Assembly (NCBI RefSeq): GCF_003752135.1
Contig: NZ_RJVK01000001.1
Location: 620,001 to 684,000 of the forward strand
Direction of reading: 5' to 3'
Length of the DNA: 64,000 nt
Source: Caminibacter pacificus
GTDB taxonomy: Bacteria > Campylobacterota > Campylobacteria > Campylobacterales > Nautiliaceae
Part shown: piece by piece, positions 1-9,133 of the stretch
How positions within the stretch are numbered: the stretch's first letter is position 1
Layout: each line of letters starts with the position of its first letter
Position numbers and translations under genes: made by a program
The notes under the pieces: model-generated
Told to the model about the DNA's origin: nothing
The model's database searches: none
What the model saw: only the letters and a program-made list of their open reading frames with translations

Positions 1-429
1 TGCTTCATCTCTAAATTTAAGGTTTATCTGATATAAATTTACCGGCAGTTGTTTATAGCTTTTGATAGTACCTCTTACCAAATCCACCACACTCTCTTCA
101 TTTGTAGGAGAAAGTACGAACTTTTGCCCTTTTCTATCTTCAATCCTAAGTAGCTCGTCCCCGTATTTTTTAGCTCTTCCCGTCTCTTCCCACAATTCAT
201 AAGGAGTTACGAAACTAAGCATTACTTCCTGAGCCCCCGCTTTATCCATCTCTTCTTTTATAATGTTTCTAATATTATCAAGCACCATTTTCCCAAGAGG
301 CGCAAAATCATAAATACCTGCCGCCACTTGCTTAATATATCCGCCTCTTACCAAATACTTGTGACTTGCTACGACAGCGTCTTTTGGCGCTTCTTTTAAT
401 GTATATGCAAAAAATCTACTCCATCTCAT
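1..429 (-). CDS. proS: Prolyl-tRNA synthetase, N-terminal part (cut by window edge)
   Basis: This is the first 143 codons of a class II aminoacyl-tRNA synthetase that charges tRNA-Pro in the cytoplasm. The visible protein begins [13 protein letters not shown] and shows the bacterial ProRS start: a [11 protein letters not shown] segment, then GIYDFAPLG, then the LSPTNEE stretch, ending in FRDEA, which is the start of class II motif 2. The gene runs off position 1. Its ATG (427-429) shares one base with the stop of the upstream S4-domain gene (TGATG), and an AAAGGAGA ribosome site lies just before it, so the two are probably co-transcribed. Confidence 0.93.
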   Translation of the reverse strand, partial: MRWSRFFAYTLKEAPKDAVVASHKYLVRGGYIKQVAAGIYDFAPLGKMVLDNIRNIIKEEMDKAGAQEVMLSFVTPYELWEETGRAKKYGDELLRIEDRKGQKFVLSPTNEESVVDLVRGTIKSYKQLPVNLYQINLKFRDEA

Positions 430-674
430 CAAATCTCCTTTACGTATTCGCTTTTTTTGCTTTTAGGAATGGTTTTTGTCTCCGGCAACTTTAAAACTTC
501 GTATTTTTTTATTCCGCTAAGATAATGTATCTCTATAACATCTCCTACTTTTACGTCTTTTGCGCTCTTTGCTTTTTTGCCGTTTATAAAAACTACGCCT
601 TCTTTACACATCTCATCGGCTATTGAGCGTCTTTTTACGATATTCACCGCATTTAAAAATTTATCTATTCTCAA
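429..674 (-). CDS. Small S4-domain RNA-binding protein (Hsp15-like)
   Basis: An 81-residue protein that is almost entirely an S4 RNA-binding fold. It opens [17 protein letters not shown] and carries the conserved [17 protein letters not shown] core. The family (Hsp15/RqcP-like small S4 proteins) binds structured rRNA or stalled 50S-peptidyl-tRNA complexes. Which of these applies here cannot be told from sequence. It precedes proS with a one-base overlap, suggesting a translation-linked operon. It diverges from argG with a 53-base gap. Confidence 0.85.
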   Translation of the reverse strand: MRIDKFLNAVNIVKRRSIADEMCKEGVVFINGKKAKSAKDVKVGDVIEIHYLSGIKKYEVLKLPETKTIPKSKKSEYVKEI

Positions 675-696
675 ATTTAGCCTTTTTTTGCCAAAT

Positions 697-707
697 TATA
701 CTATAAT
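697..707 (+). promoter_or_regulatory. -10 region of the argG promoter
   Basis: The sequence TATACTATAAT contains two overlapping -10-like hexamers, TATACT (697-702) and TATAAT (702-707). They sit 21 bases before the argG start codon. No convincing -35 box is visible. A ribosome site AAAGGAT follows at about 717-723. Confidence 0.6.
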
Positions 708-727
708 TGCACTAAAAAAGGATATCG

Positions 728-1933
728 ATGAAAGTAGTTTTGGCTTATAGCGGCGGACTTGATACGAGTGTTATTTTAAAATGGCTTCAAGATAAATACA
801 ATGCGGAAGTTGTAACGTTTACGGCTGATATCGGACAGGGTGAAGAAGTAGAAGAAGCAAGAGAAAAAGCACTTAAACTTGGCGTAAAACCTGAAAACAT
901 CTTTATTGAAGACTTAAGAGAAGAGTTTGTTAGAGATTACGTATTTCCTATGTTTAGAGCGAATGCTATTTATGAGGGTGAATATCTTCTTGGGACTTCA
1001 ATTGCAAGACCGTTAATTGCAAAAAGACAAATAGAAATCGCAAAACAAGTAGGCGCAGAAGCGGTGGCTCACGGCGCGACAGGAAAAGGAAACGACCAGG
1101 TGAGATTCGAGCTTGGATATTACGCGCTAAAACCTGATATTAAAGTTATCGCTCCTTGGAGAGAGTGGGATTTGAATAGTAGAGAAAAACTTCTTGCATA
1201 TGCGGAAAAACACGGAATTCCTATTCAAAAACACGGAAAAAAATCTCCTTATTCAATGGATGCAAACCTACTTCACATTTCTTATGAAGGCGGAATTTTG
1301 GAAGACCCTTGGGCTGAGCCTGAAGAAGATATGTGGAGATGGACGGTAGCCCCTGAAAAAGCTCCTGATAAACCAGAATATATCGAAATAGAATTTAAAA
1401 ACGGAGACCCTATTGCAATCAACGGAAGCGCAATGACTCCGGCTCAAATTCTTGAAACTCTAAACGAATACGGAAAAAAACACGGAATCGGTAGAATCGA
1501 TATCGTTGAAAATAGATTTGTCGGTATGAAATCACGCGGATGCTATGAAACTCCGGGAGGTACGATTCTTTTAAAAGCCCATAGAGCGATTGAAAGCATT
1601 ACACTTGATAAAGGTGAAGCTCATCTAAAAGATGAAATAATGCCAAAATACGCAGAGCTTATCTATAACGGATTTTGGTTTGCGCCTGAAAGAGAAGCTC
1701 TTCAAAAACTAATCGACAATACTCAAAAAAATGTCGAGGGAACCGTAAGGCTCAAACTTTACAAAGGAAACGTACAAGTTGTTGGAAGAAAATCTCCAAA
1801 ATCACTCTTCAGTCCTGAATTTGCTACATTTGAAGAAGATAGCGTATATAATCAAAAAGACGCTGAAGGCTTTATTAAACTTAACGCACTAAGATTTATC
1901 ATCGAAGGTTATGTAAGAGGGAAAAATAAATAA
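728..1933 (+). CDS. argG: Argininosuccinate synthase
   Basis: A 401-residue cytoplasmic enzyme that joins citrulline and aspartate using ATP, the penultimate step of arginine synthesis. The N-terminal pyrophosphatase loop YSGGLDTSV (residues about 7-15) and the [13 protein letters not shown] motif near residue 117 are diagnostic, and the length is standard for the family. The ATG is preceded by AAAGGATATCG. It is a single-gene unit flanked by a divergent S4-domain gene and a co-directional lipoprotein gene 61 bases downstream. Confidence 0.98.
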   Translation: MKVVLAYSGGLDTSVILKWLQDKYNAEVVTFTADIGQGEEVEEAREKALKLGVKPENIFIEDLREEFVRDYVFPMFRANAIYEGEYLLGTSIARPLIAKRQIEIAKQVGAEAVAHGATGKGNDQVRFELGYYALKPDIKVIAPWREWDLNSREKLLAYAEKHGIPIQKHGKKSPYSMDANLLHISYEGGILEDPWAEPEEDMWRWTVAPEKAPDKPEYIEIEFKNGDPIAINGSAMTPAQILETLNEYGKKHGIGRIDIVENRFVGMKSRGCYETPGGTILLKAHRAIESITLDKGEAHLKDEIMPKYAELIYNGFWFAPEREALQKLIDNTQKNVEGTVRLKLYKGNVQVVGRKSPKSLFSPEFATFEEDSVYNQKDAEGFIKLNALRFIIEGYVRGKNK

Positions 1934-1994
1934 TTTCCTTCCTTTCTTATTTTATATTTTAATCAAATAGATTCAAACGAAAAAGGGGTATTTC

Positions 1995-3527
1995 ATGAAA
2001 TCGAGAAATATATTTAAGATACTTTTAACTTCAATTTTTATATTATCTTTCACAGGTTGTGTGGAATTAAACCAAATTACTCAAAAAACAAAAACATTTA
2101 TTAATAAAACTTTTTCAAATCCTAACGAACAAAAAGAAATTTCTTATTCCAAAATTAAATCCGACAAACCGGTATTGCTTATCATTTTAGACGGCTCAGG
2201 AAGTATGGGAGAAAAAGATTCAAGCGGTAAAATAAAAATGAATGCAGCAAAAGAATCATTAAAAGATATTTTAAACAAAGTAGACACAAAAAAAGTAAAT
2301 ATTTCTTTAATGGCATTTAATCACGGTTGCGGCAGCACTAAACTACTCGTACCGCCTACCGACAATATCAATCAAGTAATAAATACCGCAGATAAAATCG
2401 AACCCGAAAATAAAACTCCACTTGCTTACTCTTTAAAAAAAGCTGGTGATTTTATAAAAGCCGTGCATCAGCCGGTAAAAATTATTTTAATTACCGACGG
2501 TATAGAGACATGTAACGGAGACCCCGTTTATCAAGCAAGAATGTTAAAACAAAAATACGGTGCGGATATTCAACTTTATGTAATAGGTTACGGTGTTGAT
2601 ACTTTTACAAAAAAATCATTAGAAAAAATAGCTAAAGCTGCAAACGGTGAGTATTTCGATGCCAAAAACAGTATGAGCTTAAATGAATATATCAATAAAA
2701 TATCAAAGAAACTGAAAATTGTTTCTAACAATTGGAACGGAGACACATTTAAGTTTAATATCAATTTCGATAGTAATTCCTATAAAATAAAACCGAAATA
2801 CATACCTCAAATAAAAAAATTGGCACAATATCTAAAAAATACAGGCTACGGGGCGGAATTACAAGGACATACCGACTCTACGGGAAATGCAAAATACAAT
2901 GAAAAATTATCATTAAAAAGAGCACAAGCCGTAGTAAACAAACTAATAGAAATGGGAGTAGACAAAGATAAAGTTTATGCCGTAGGATACGGAGAATACG
3001 CACCTATCGCTTCAAATGACACTCCCCAAGGAAGATTTTTAAATAGAAGAGTTGAAGCACATATTATAAAAGACGGAAACTTAAACATCTCTCATCTTAA
3101 TAAAATAAACCTTGAAAAGAAAACAACTATTAAAAACGCTACAAAATATTCGTTTATCGGATATTATAAATTAACCGACCCGAAAAGAACGTTCGATCAA
3201 TACCATACCTATCTTGTATTATATGCCAATAATACGGGACAATTTAGCGAATACGCATTTAATAAAAAAATGACTTATAATCAAAAATTTAGTTGGAAAT
3301 ATAATAAAAACAGTGAAACCTTAACATTAGATTTTACTTTTAACGGAAAATACCCTAATAATGCCGTTTTCAAAGGTAAATTAACAGGAAATATAAATGA
3401 CTTTTATGCTTCAGGACATTGGTCAAACGGCAAACCTGGATATATTCACATCCAAAGAGTTACAAGAGATGAATATGAATGTACACAAAATAACGGAAGA
3501 TTTATAAACAATCAATGTTTATATTAA
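1995..3527 (+). CDS. Lipoprotein with von Willebrand A and OmpA-like domains
   Basis: A 510-residue exported lipoprotein. The signal peptide ends in a lipobox (FTGC, Cys22). A VWA domain follows with an intact metal-binding MIDAS motif DGSGS (Asp66 to Ser70) and a later TDGIETC segment. An OmpA C-terminal peptidoglycan-binding domain occupies about residues 245-360, with the LQGHTDSTG and NRRVE hallmarks. The last ~140 residues (from about 370) form a domain I do not recognise, ending in a segment with two cysteines. VWA domains bind protein partners through a metal ion, and OmpA domains hold the protein to the cell wall. The partner is unknown. An AAAGGGG-like ribosome site precedes the ATG. 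Confidence 0.85.
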   Translation: MKSRNIFKILLTSIFILSFTGCVELNQITQKTKTFINKTFSNPNEQKEISYSKIKSDKPVLLIILDGSGSMGEKDSSGKIKMNAAKESLKDILNKVDTKKVNISLMAFNHGCGSTKLLVPPTDNINQVINTADKIEPENKTPLAYSLKKAGDFIKAVHQPVKIILITDGIETCNGDPVYQARMLKQKYGADIQLYVIGYGVDTFTKKSLEKIAKAANGEYFDAKNSMSLNEYINKISKKLKIVSNNWNGDTFKFNINFDSNSYKIKPKYIPQIKKLAQYLKNTGYGAELQGHTDSTGNAKYNEKLSLKRAQAVVNKLIEMGVDKDKVYAVGYGEYAPIASNDTPQGRFLNRRVEAHIIKDGNLNISHLNKINLEKKTTIKNATKYSFIGYYKLTDPKRTFDQYHTYLVLYANNTGQFSEYAFNKKMTYNQKFSWKYNKNSETLTLDFTFNGKYPNNAVFKGKLTGNINDFYASGHWSNGKPGYIHIQRVTRDEYECTQNNGRFINNQCLY

Positions 3528-3552
3528 AAGGAAACTTTTTTTCCTTTTTTTA
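3526..3552 (+). terminator. Rho-independent terminator after the VWA/OmpA lipoprotein
   Basis: An AAGGAAA arm (3528-3534) pairs with TTTCCTT (3540-3546) across a five-base loop and is followed by a T run. The hairpin starts in the stop codon. The stem is only 7 bp and AT-rich, so the call is moderate. Confidence 0.55.
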
Positions 3553-3577
3553 TTAAAATTTGACAATCCTTTGACAC

Positions 3578-3934
3578 TTATTTTAATATTTGATTAATCT
3601 TTTCTACAAGAACGCTTAAATCGATACTTTTTGAGAGATAATCCGTAGCTCCCGCTTCAAAAGCTTTTTGTTTACTCTCTTTATCTTCGATAGAAGTCAA
3701 AAACAAAATAGGCACGCTACTGAATTTTCTAATCGCTTTTGCAACGTCATATCCCAACATACATGGTAACATCACATCAAGTAAAATCAAATCGGGATTA
3801 TGCTGTTTTGCCATTTCTACCGCGCTAATTCCGTCATAAGCACTAACAACATCATAATCACTATAAGTTAAAAAAGTACTTATAGTATCATTAAGTAATT
3901 TTTCATCTTCAACGACTAAGATTTTTCGATTCAC
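3578..3934 (-). CDS. Stand-alone response regulator receiver protein
   Basis: A 118-residue CheY-like protein made only of a receiver domain. Visible are the acidic pair (VVEDE, residues 7-11), the phospho-acceptor Asp53 in LILLDVMLP, the switch Thr in FLTSIED and the conserved Lys in YLSKS. There is no output domain, so it must act by protein contact or as a phosphate relay. No kinase gene is adjacent and the cognate partner is unknown. The start codon is GTG. Confidence 0.9.
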   Translation of the reverse strand: MNRKILVVEDEKLLNDTISTFLTYSDYDVVSAYDGISAVEMAKQHNPDLILLDVMLPCMLGYDVAKAIRKFSSVPILFLTSIEDKESKQKAFEAGATDYLSKSIDLSVLVEKINQILK

Positions 3935-4012
3935 TATCTCTCACTTTTTTTTATTGAAACTATACCGAAGAAAAATGAAATTAAAATAACAAAAAGAAGA
4001 AAAAAAGAAGAA

Positions 4013-4426
4013 TTAACCTTCCGTATGAGCTTTATGGGCTTCGATTAAATATTTGATATCGTCAGTCATTACGAATACGTTTTTATATCCGAGCACGTCA
4101 AGAAGACCTTTTACTCTATTAGCAAAAAACGCTTTTCTACAAGCAACTACGATAGGCTGAGTTTTATCTTCAGGTAAAATATCCAAATATTCCGTAAATT
4201 CCGGATACGGAGTATAGTACGCTGTCGGAATTCCGGCTTCTTCAGCATTTTCACCTTCTACCAAATTAGGCAACGTTACATCAAGTAAAATAGCACCCGC
4301 ATCTTTTATCAGCTCTCTTGTTTTATGAATATCGATATTTCCAAGTCCCGGTTTTTCTTTATTAAGTTCAATTGCTTCTTTGAATCTTTCAACTACTTCT
4401 TGTTCAAATGGTGTTAATTTTGCCAT
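4013..4426 (-). CDS. Rhodanese-like protein
   Basis: A 137-residue soluble protein whose second half is a rhodanese-like fold. The putative active cysteine is Cys96 in VVACRKAFFANR, followed by LLDVLGYKNVFVM, which is the typical last strand of the fold. The N-terminal ~30 residues are helical and charged. Rhodaneses carry persulfide sulfur, so a sulfur-transfer role fits a sulfur-metabolising Campylobacterota, but this is inference. The gene has a consensus promoter (4454-4482) and an AAGGAGGGG ribosome site, so high expression is likely. Confidence 0.72.
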   Translation of the reverse strand: MAKLTPFEQEVVERFKEAIELNKEKPGLGNIDIHKTRELIKDAGAILLDVTLPNLVEGENAEEAGIPTAYYTPYPEFTEYLDILPEDKTQPIVVACRKAFFANRVKGLLDVLGYKNVFVMTDDIKYLIEAHKAHTEG

Positions 4427-4453
4427 TAGCCCCTCCTTAAATTAATTTTAGTT

Positions 4454-4482
4454 ATTATAACTCAAGTTTATTGATTTGTCAA
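4454..4482 (-). promoter_or_regulatory. Consensus sigma-70 promoter of the rhodanese-like gene
   Basis: On the minus strand TTGACA (4477-4482) is followed after exactly 17 bases by TATAAT (4454-4459). Both boxes match the consensus in full, which is rare in this AT-rich genome where most promoters lack a -35 box. The predicted leader is about 20 bases with a strong AAGGAGGGG site. Confidence 0.85.
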
Positions 4483-4484
4483 GT

Positions 4485-5144
4485 TCATCTAAATTGAGAC
4501 AATATTTCTTTAACTTCTTTATCGCTCAACTGATGAAAATCCTCATACCATTGTCCCACACTCATAAACATAGGAGGAGTTTCCAAAATTACGAGATTAT
4601 GAGAGACTTTTCTAAGCATTTCAAGTACATTTTCATCCGCAGGTGCAACCGGTGCCGCAATAGTGATGCTTCTTGGCATATCTCTAACAACGCTTTGAGC
4701 GGCAAGATACATACTCGCTCCCGTCGCAATACCGTCATCTACTAAAATAACATCTTTTCCTTCAAGAGGTAAAGGCTCTACTTTATAAGTATCTCTTTTT
4801 CTTGCCATTTCTTGAATTTTTTCAAGCGCTTTTTGTTGAATATAAGATTCGTCAACATCAATTCCTCTAGCTTTTAAAGTTTCAATAGCATTAGTATTTA
4901 CAAAAACAAGACCGCTTTCACTTACACTACCTATCGCAGCTTCTTCATTTACGGGAGACGGTATTTTTTTAACGAACAAAATATCAAGAGGAGCATTGAT
5001 TTCTTTTGCAATTTCTGCAGCCACAGGTACTCCGCCTCTTGGCAAAGCTACTACAACAGGATCTACAATTCTTCCGGATTGAATTAATTCTTTTATTTTT
5101 TCTCCAAGAAGTCTTCCGGCCTCAGTTCTGTCTTTAAATATCAT
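4485..5144 (-). CDS. Phosphoribosyltransferase-family protein
   Basis: A 219-residue type I phosphoribosyltransferase fold. The PRPP-binding loop VILVDDGIATGAS (residues 132-144) has both acidic residues (Asp136, Asp137). An N-terminal LPRGGVPVAAEIA segment supplies the pyrophosphate-contacting loop. It resembles predicted phosphoribosyltransferases of the COG1926 type, whose substrate is not established. It lies upstream of the rhodanese-like gene, but that gene has its own promoter. No nucleotide-salvage neighbours indicate the base used. Confidence 0.8.
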   Translation of the reverse strand: MIFKDRTEAGRLLGEKIKELIQSGRIVDPVVVALPRGGVPVAAEIAKEINAPLDILFVKKIPSPVNEEAAIGSVSESGLVFVNTNAIETLKARGIDVDESYIQQKALEKIQEMARKRDTYKVEPLPLEGKDVILVDDGIATGASMYLAAQSVVRDMPRSITIAAPVAPADENVLEMLRKVSHNLVILETPPMFMSVGQWYEDFHQLSDKEVKEILSQFR

Positions 5145-5209
5145 CTTGAATCCTTTTTTTTGGGGATTATAACAAATATATGAAATTAATATTAAAATAA
5201 CGTTAGCTT

Positions 5210-5218
5210 TGATATAAT
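5210..5218 (+). promoter_or_regulatory. Extended -10 promoter of the fatty acid hydroxylase-like gene
   Basis: TGATATAAT, an extended -10 (TGn plus TATAAT), lies about 42 bases before the ATG, with no clear -35. A strong AAGGAGGGG ribosome site follows. Confidence 0.65.
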
Positions 5219-5260
5219 TCTAAATTATTATAAGTATAAGTCCTGGTTAAGGAGGGGTAA

Positions 5261-5866
5261 ATGAAAGATTTAATTTTAAAAGTAACCGCAAGCAAGTGGA
5301 ACTATTATCTAAGCTTGATAACTGACGGTTTAACAGCTCTTGTGTTTTTAGTATTGAGTATAATTTACTCAAAAGACGTATGGGCGAGTATCGCTCTTTT
5401 TGTTCTTGGAGTTATCATATTTACATTTATAGAATACGCCGTACATGCTTGGCTTTTTCACGAAAACCATCCTTTAAAAGTTTTCATTGAAGGACACGCA
5501 CACCATCACCAAAACCCATTTAGTTACGACGCTATGCCGTTTTTTATGAGTGCGCTTATAGCTTCGATTTTCGTATGGTTATTTCATTTCATTATGCCTC
5601 TTGGAGACGCTTTTGCCATCGTAGGAGGTATGGCTCTTGGATATTTCAACTACGGAATTATGCACCACATTATGCATAGACGTGAATTTTCGAGCAAATA
5701 TTGGAGATATATGCAAGAGTTTCATTTCGTTCATCACAAAAAACCTAAAATGAACCACGGAATTACGACTGATATTTGGGATAGAGTATTCGGAACATAT
5801 TATCAATGGAATGAAGAAGACCTAAAAGGAATCGAAAAACTTAAAAGAGTAAAGAAAAAAGCTTAA
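5261..5866 (+). CDS. Fatty acid hydroxylase / sterol desaturase superfamily membrane protein
   Basis: A 201-residue membrane protein with about four hydrophobic segments and the histidine clusters of the di-iron hydroxylase superfamily. These include HAWLFHENH and GHAHHHQNP (about residues 62-86), then MHHIMH and FHFVHHKKP near 130-165. The histidines are expected to hold two irons facing the cytoplasm. The superfamily hydroxylates or desaturates lipid acyl chains using O2, which would be unusual in an anaerobe or microaerophile. The substrate cannot be read from sequence. The 3' end overlaps the convergent reverse gyrase gene by 26 bases. Confidence 0.78.
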   Translation: MKDLILKVTASKWNYYLSLITDGLTALVFLVLSIIYSKDVWASIALFVLGVIIFTFIEYAVHAWLFHENHPLKVFIEGHAHHHQNPFSYDAMPFFMSALIASIFVWLFHFIMPLGDAFAIVGGMALGYFNYGIMHHIMHRREFSSKYWRYMQEFHFVHHKKPKMNHGITTDIWDRVFGTYYQWNEEDLKGIEKLKRVKKKA

Positions 5867-8800
5867 TCAGTTCTTTTTTATAATCGCCTTTTCCCTCTTC
5901 TATTTCATCCATTAACTCTTCAAGTTTGGCTGTAAATTCTTCGCTTACAAACTCTTTATATTCGCTTTTATCTAAAATATCTATCACTTTAAACCCGAGT
6001 CTTGTCGCAAATAAAAAGCCGTGTTTTTCTATAATATATTTTCTCTCAAGCAGTTTTTCGATAGTAATTGCATAAGTTGAAGGTCTTCCGATTCCTTTTT
6101 CTTTCATCGTATCTATAACCTCGGCATAGGTAAAAGGAGTGAATTTACTTTTTTCGAAAATCTCTTTTTTCGCTTTGAATTCGCCTTCATTTACTTTTTT
6201 TATCTCAATTTCATATACCAAATCACACCCGTGTTCTAAAATTTCGGTTAAAAATTCAAACTCTTTATCAAAAAGCGAGAATTTCTCTTTTTTTACTACC
6301 GCCTCTTTCATTTGAGAAGCGATAAACCTTCTAAAAATCAAATCGTAAAGCTTTATATGTTCGTTTGTTAAATTTAGGTTTTTCATTAAAAGATAACTTT
6401 TTAAATCGTTCGCATCCATAGCGCTCGTAGCTCTTATCGCTTCGTGCGCTCCGCCGCTGCTTTCAAAACTCCTAAGCTTTACAAATTCGCTTCCGAATCT
6501 CTCTTTTATATACTCTTTTGCGATATGCTCTCCAAGCGGTGAAATTCTTATGGAATCGGTCCTATGATACGTAATAAATCCGCTTTCAAAAAGCTCTTGG
6601 GCCAATTTCATCGTTTTTTGAGGAGAAAATCTAAGCTTAAGAGCCGCTTCTTTCAAAAGAGCGGAAGTATTGAAAGGGGTAAAAATATAATTTTCAATTT
6701 CTTGAGATACTTTTTTAATAACGACTTTATCTATTTTTTCAAAAAACTCTTTTGCTTTTTGCTTATCTTCAAAAACAAACTCAAAATTTACATCACTAAC
6801 ACTCACTCTAACGACATAAATTTTCTCTTTTAAACTCTCCGTCCTCTCACAAATCCACCTAAGTACCGGTGTTTGTACTCTTCCGGCGGATAAATGAGCG
6901 TTTTTTAGAAGTTTTTGGAGATACTGAGAGATTTTAAATCCGACCCACCTATCCGAAATTCTTCTTAAAAACTGAGCCGCCACCCAATTTTTATTGACTT
7001 CTCTTAAATTATTTAGAGCTTCTTCGAATGCGTATTTGGTGATTTCGTGAAATTCGGCTCGTTTGATGTTGAAATTATAAGGTTTGTTGTTTAGTGTCAA
7101 GTCAAATGCAATTTTTTCTCCTTCTCTATCGGGGTCGGTTGCAATTATCACCTCTTCAACCTCGGCGGAAGTTAGATTGAAAGCATCCAAAATTTTATCT
7201 TTGTTTTCCAAAACATGAAAAATCGGGATATATTTATCCTTAACTCCCCAAACACCCTCATCATGTACCAAATCAAAATCATGACCTATACTCGCACTAA
7301 TAAGCAGTACCCTATTTTCGCTCAATATCTCATAAACACTCACTCCCTCAATCACTCTTCTTGAAGCTTTACCGAAAAATTCGCTTATGGTTTTTGCTTT
7401 TGTCGGCGATTCGACGACCACAAACGTAGTTTTTAGAGCTATTTTTTCTTCGCTTTTTCTACTTTCGTCAATTTCTTTTAAGATCTCATCCAAATCAAGA
7501 GTATTAATATCCACAAATTCGTTTTTAACAAACCAAGAAAGTCTCTTTTTTAAAGAATAAAAAGCCTTTTGATTATCCACAAGCGTTAAAGCAAGCCCTT
7601 TTGTAAGATGCCCTTTATAAAATCTACTCGACCTTCCGCTTGCTTGAATATATCCTGTAATATCCGCAACTATTAACTTTTCCGAGTCAAAACTGATTTC
7701 CGGAGAGTTTTTTATTTCGTTTTCGTATTTTTTAATAAACTTTTTTATTTTTTGAGAAATTTCACTCAGTTTTTTTTCGACGTTCGGATGCAATACGCTA
7801 AAAAATACGTACTTTTTCATAAATTCTATAGCTTTTTGAAATTCGATTTTTTCATCCTCGTTTAAAATATTATTTTTCAAAAGATAAGGATAAACGCTGA
7901 GCAATATAAAATACAAACTCCTGTAATTATCTTCACTAAGCCTAAACTCCATTTTCGGCACACCGACAAAAAGCGTATATCTGATGAACTCAGGCAAATC
8001 TATTCCTCTGGCAAGAGGGTTTTTATAACTCGCAAACCCTACGAAAAAACACTCTCCTTTTTTAAATTCTTCGATTTTTTCCTCAAATTCCTCATAAGAA
8101 TAGGCCTTTATCGAATTTTTTTTCAAAAACTCTATATATTCATAAACCTTTTCTTTGGATTCGTTACCAGGTAAAAACAAAAGTCCGCCTCTGCCAAGCC
8201 TTCTTATCCATTCAACCGACTTTTGCCAGGAATATTCAACGTCGTACGAATCGATTACGTTTCTTAATGACAAGTTGGGTCTGCTAATCTCAAATCCCAA
8301 AAGATACTTAAACAAAAGCACTCTTTTACTTTTAGGATTCGCCGTAGCCGAAGAGACTATCAGATTGCCTTTTTTCTTTTTTTGAAATTCCTGAAGTTTT
8401 TCGTACTCTTTTTTTTCAATCAGCCTCAATGCTTCGTCAATATCTTCTTTTGAAAATCCAACAAGCGACAAAACGTCATCGATTTTTTTGGCACTTTTAA
8501 GAATAGAATCAACATCATCTACAAAAACAAGTTTAAAATCTTTATTTATGATTTCTCTGTTTTTATACAAAAATTGAGTGGTCGTAATCAAAATATCGTA
8601 TTCACCGCTTTTTATTTTCTCTTTTTCTTGTTTTTTACCCGTATATGCCAAAACATCTATCCCCCAAGATTTAAACCTCTCAAGAGCTTGAAGCACAAGA
8701 AGTTTTGTTGGGAATATAATATAAGAGTTTTTCTCAAACGCACTGAGTAAAAGCCCGAATGTAGTTTTTCCTATTCCTGTCGGAGCAAGAAGAGCAAACG

Positions 8801-9062
8801 AATTATCCAAAAAATATCTCTTAGCCCACATTTTTTGAATATCGCTCAAATCATTACCTGTTTTTGAATGAAAAAAATCGTTAAATTCTTCCAATTTCTC
8901 TTTTGCTTTGCAAAATTTTTCATAAAACATTAAATTTTCACAATTTTCAAACGATTTAATCTCACTCATACATTTATCGCAAAACTCTCCGTTTTGAAGC
9001 CTGTTTGAAGTGATGTCGCCGTGACATCTCGGACATCTGTTTTTGTATATCGATTCGAGCAT
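5841..9062 (-). CDS. rgy: Reverse gyrase (helicase-topoisomerase IA fusion)
   Basis: A 1073-residue single-chain reverse gyrase, which introduces positive supercoils using ATP and is the hallmark protein of hyperthermophiles. Order of parts: an N-terminal zinc finger (CPRC at 10-13, CDKC at 28-31); an SF2 helicase with Walker A APTGIGKTT and the DDVD box typical of this family; then a topoisomerase IA half from about residue 545 with Toprim VVESPTKAK and TDPDREGE, the catalytic tyrosine in FITYHRTDS, and IGRPSTYA near the end. The second zinc finger seen at the start of the topoisomerase half in many reverse gyrases is not apparent. The frame is intact throughout. Confidence 0.97.
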   Translation of the reverse strand: MLESIYKNRCPRCHGDITSNRLQNGEFCDKCMSEIKSFENCENLMFYEKFCKAKEKLEEFNDFFHSKTGNDLSDIQKMWAKRYFLDNSFALLAPTGIGKTTFGLLLSAFEKNSYIIFPTKLLVLQALERFKSWGIDVLAYTGKKQEKEKIKSGEYDILITTTQFLYKNREIINKDFKLVFVDDVDSILKSAKKIDDVLSLVGFSKEDIDEALRLIEKKEYEKLQEFQKKKKGNLIVSSATANPKSKRVLLFKYLLGFEISRPNLSLRNVIDSYDVEYSWQKSVEWIRRLGRGGLLFLPGNESKEKVYEYIEFLKKNSIKAYSYEEFEEKIEEFKKGECFFVGFASYKNPLARGIDLPEFIRYTLFVGVPKMEFRLSEDNYRSLYFILLSVYPYLLKNNILNEDEKIEFQKAIEFMKKYVFFSVLHPNVEKKLSEISQKIKKFIKKYENEIKNSPEISFDSEKLIVADITGYIQASGRSSRFYKGHLTKGLALTLVDNQKAFYSLKKRLSWFVKNEFVDINTLDLDEILKEIDESRKSEEKIALKTTFVVVESPTKAKTISEFFGKASRRVIEGVSVYEILSENRVLLISASIGHDFDLVHDEGVWGVKDKYIPIFHVLENKDKILDAFNLTSAEVEEVIIATDPDREGEKIAFDLTLNNKPYNFNIKRAEFHEITKYAFEEALNNLREVNKNWVAAQFLRRISDRWVGFKISQYLQKLLKNAHLSAGRVQTPVLRWICERTESLKEKIYVVRVSVSDVNFEFVFEDKQKAKEFFEKIDKVVIKKVSQEIENYIFTPFNTSALLKEAALKLRFSPQKTMKLAQELFESGFITYHRTDSIRISPLGEHIAKEYIKERFGSEFVKLRSFESSGGAHEAIRATSAMDANDLKSYLLMKNLNLTNEHIKLYDLIFRRFIASQMKEAVVKKEKFSLFDKEFEFLTEILEHGCDLVYEIEIKKVNEGEFKAKKEIFEKSKFTPFTYAEVIDTMKEKGIGRPSTYAITIEKLLERKYIIEKHGFLFATRLGFKVIDILDKSEYKEFVSEEFTAKLEELMDEIEEGKGDYKKELIKLFSLLF

Positions 9063-9083
9063 TTAAGACCTTTTTTTAATTTG

Positions 9084-9092
9084 ATAATATCA
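9084..9092 (-). promoter_or_regulatory. Extended -10 promoter of reverse gyrase
   Basis: On the minus strand TGATATTAT forms an extended -10 about 21 bases before the reverse gyrase ATG, with an AAAAAGG ribosome site between. It is divergent from, and within 10 bases of, the promoter of the CLC gene. Confidence 0.55.
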
Positions 9093-9098
9093 TAAATG

Positions 9099-9107
9099 TG
9101 TTATAAT
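9099..9107 (+). promoter_or_regulatory. Extended -10 promoter of the CLC gene
   Basis: TGTTATAAT is an extended -10 element. It decides the start of the downstream gene: an in-frame TTG at 9107 overlaps this promoter and would not be transcribed, so translation must begin at the ATG at 9134. Confidence 0.65.
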
Positions 9108-9133
9108 TGAAAACCTTCAAAAAAAGGGAAAAG

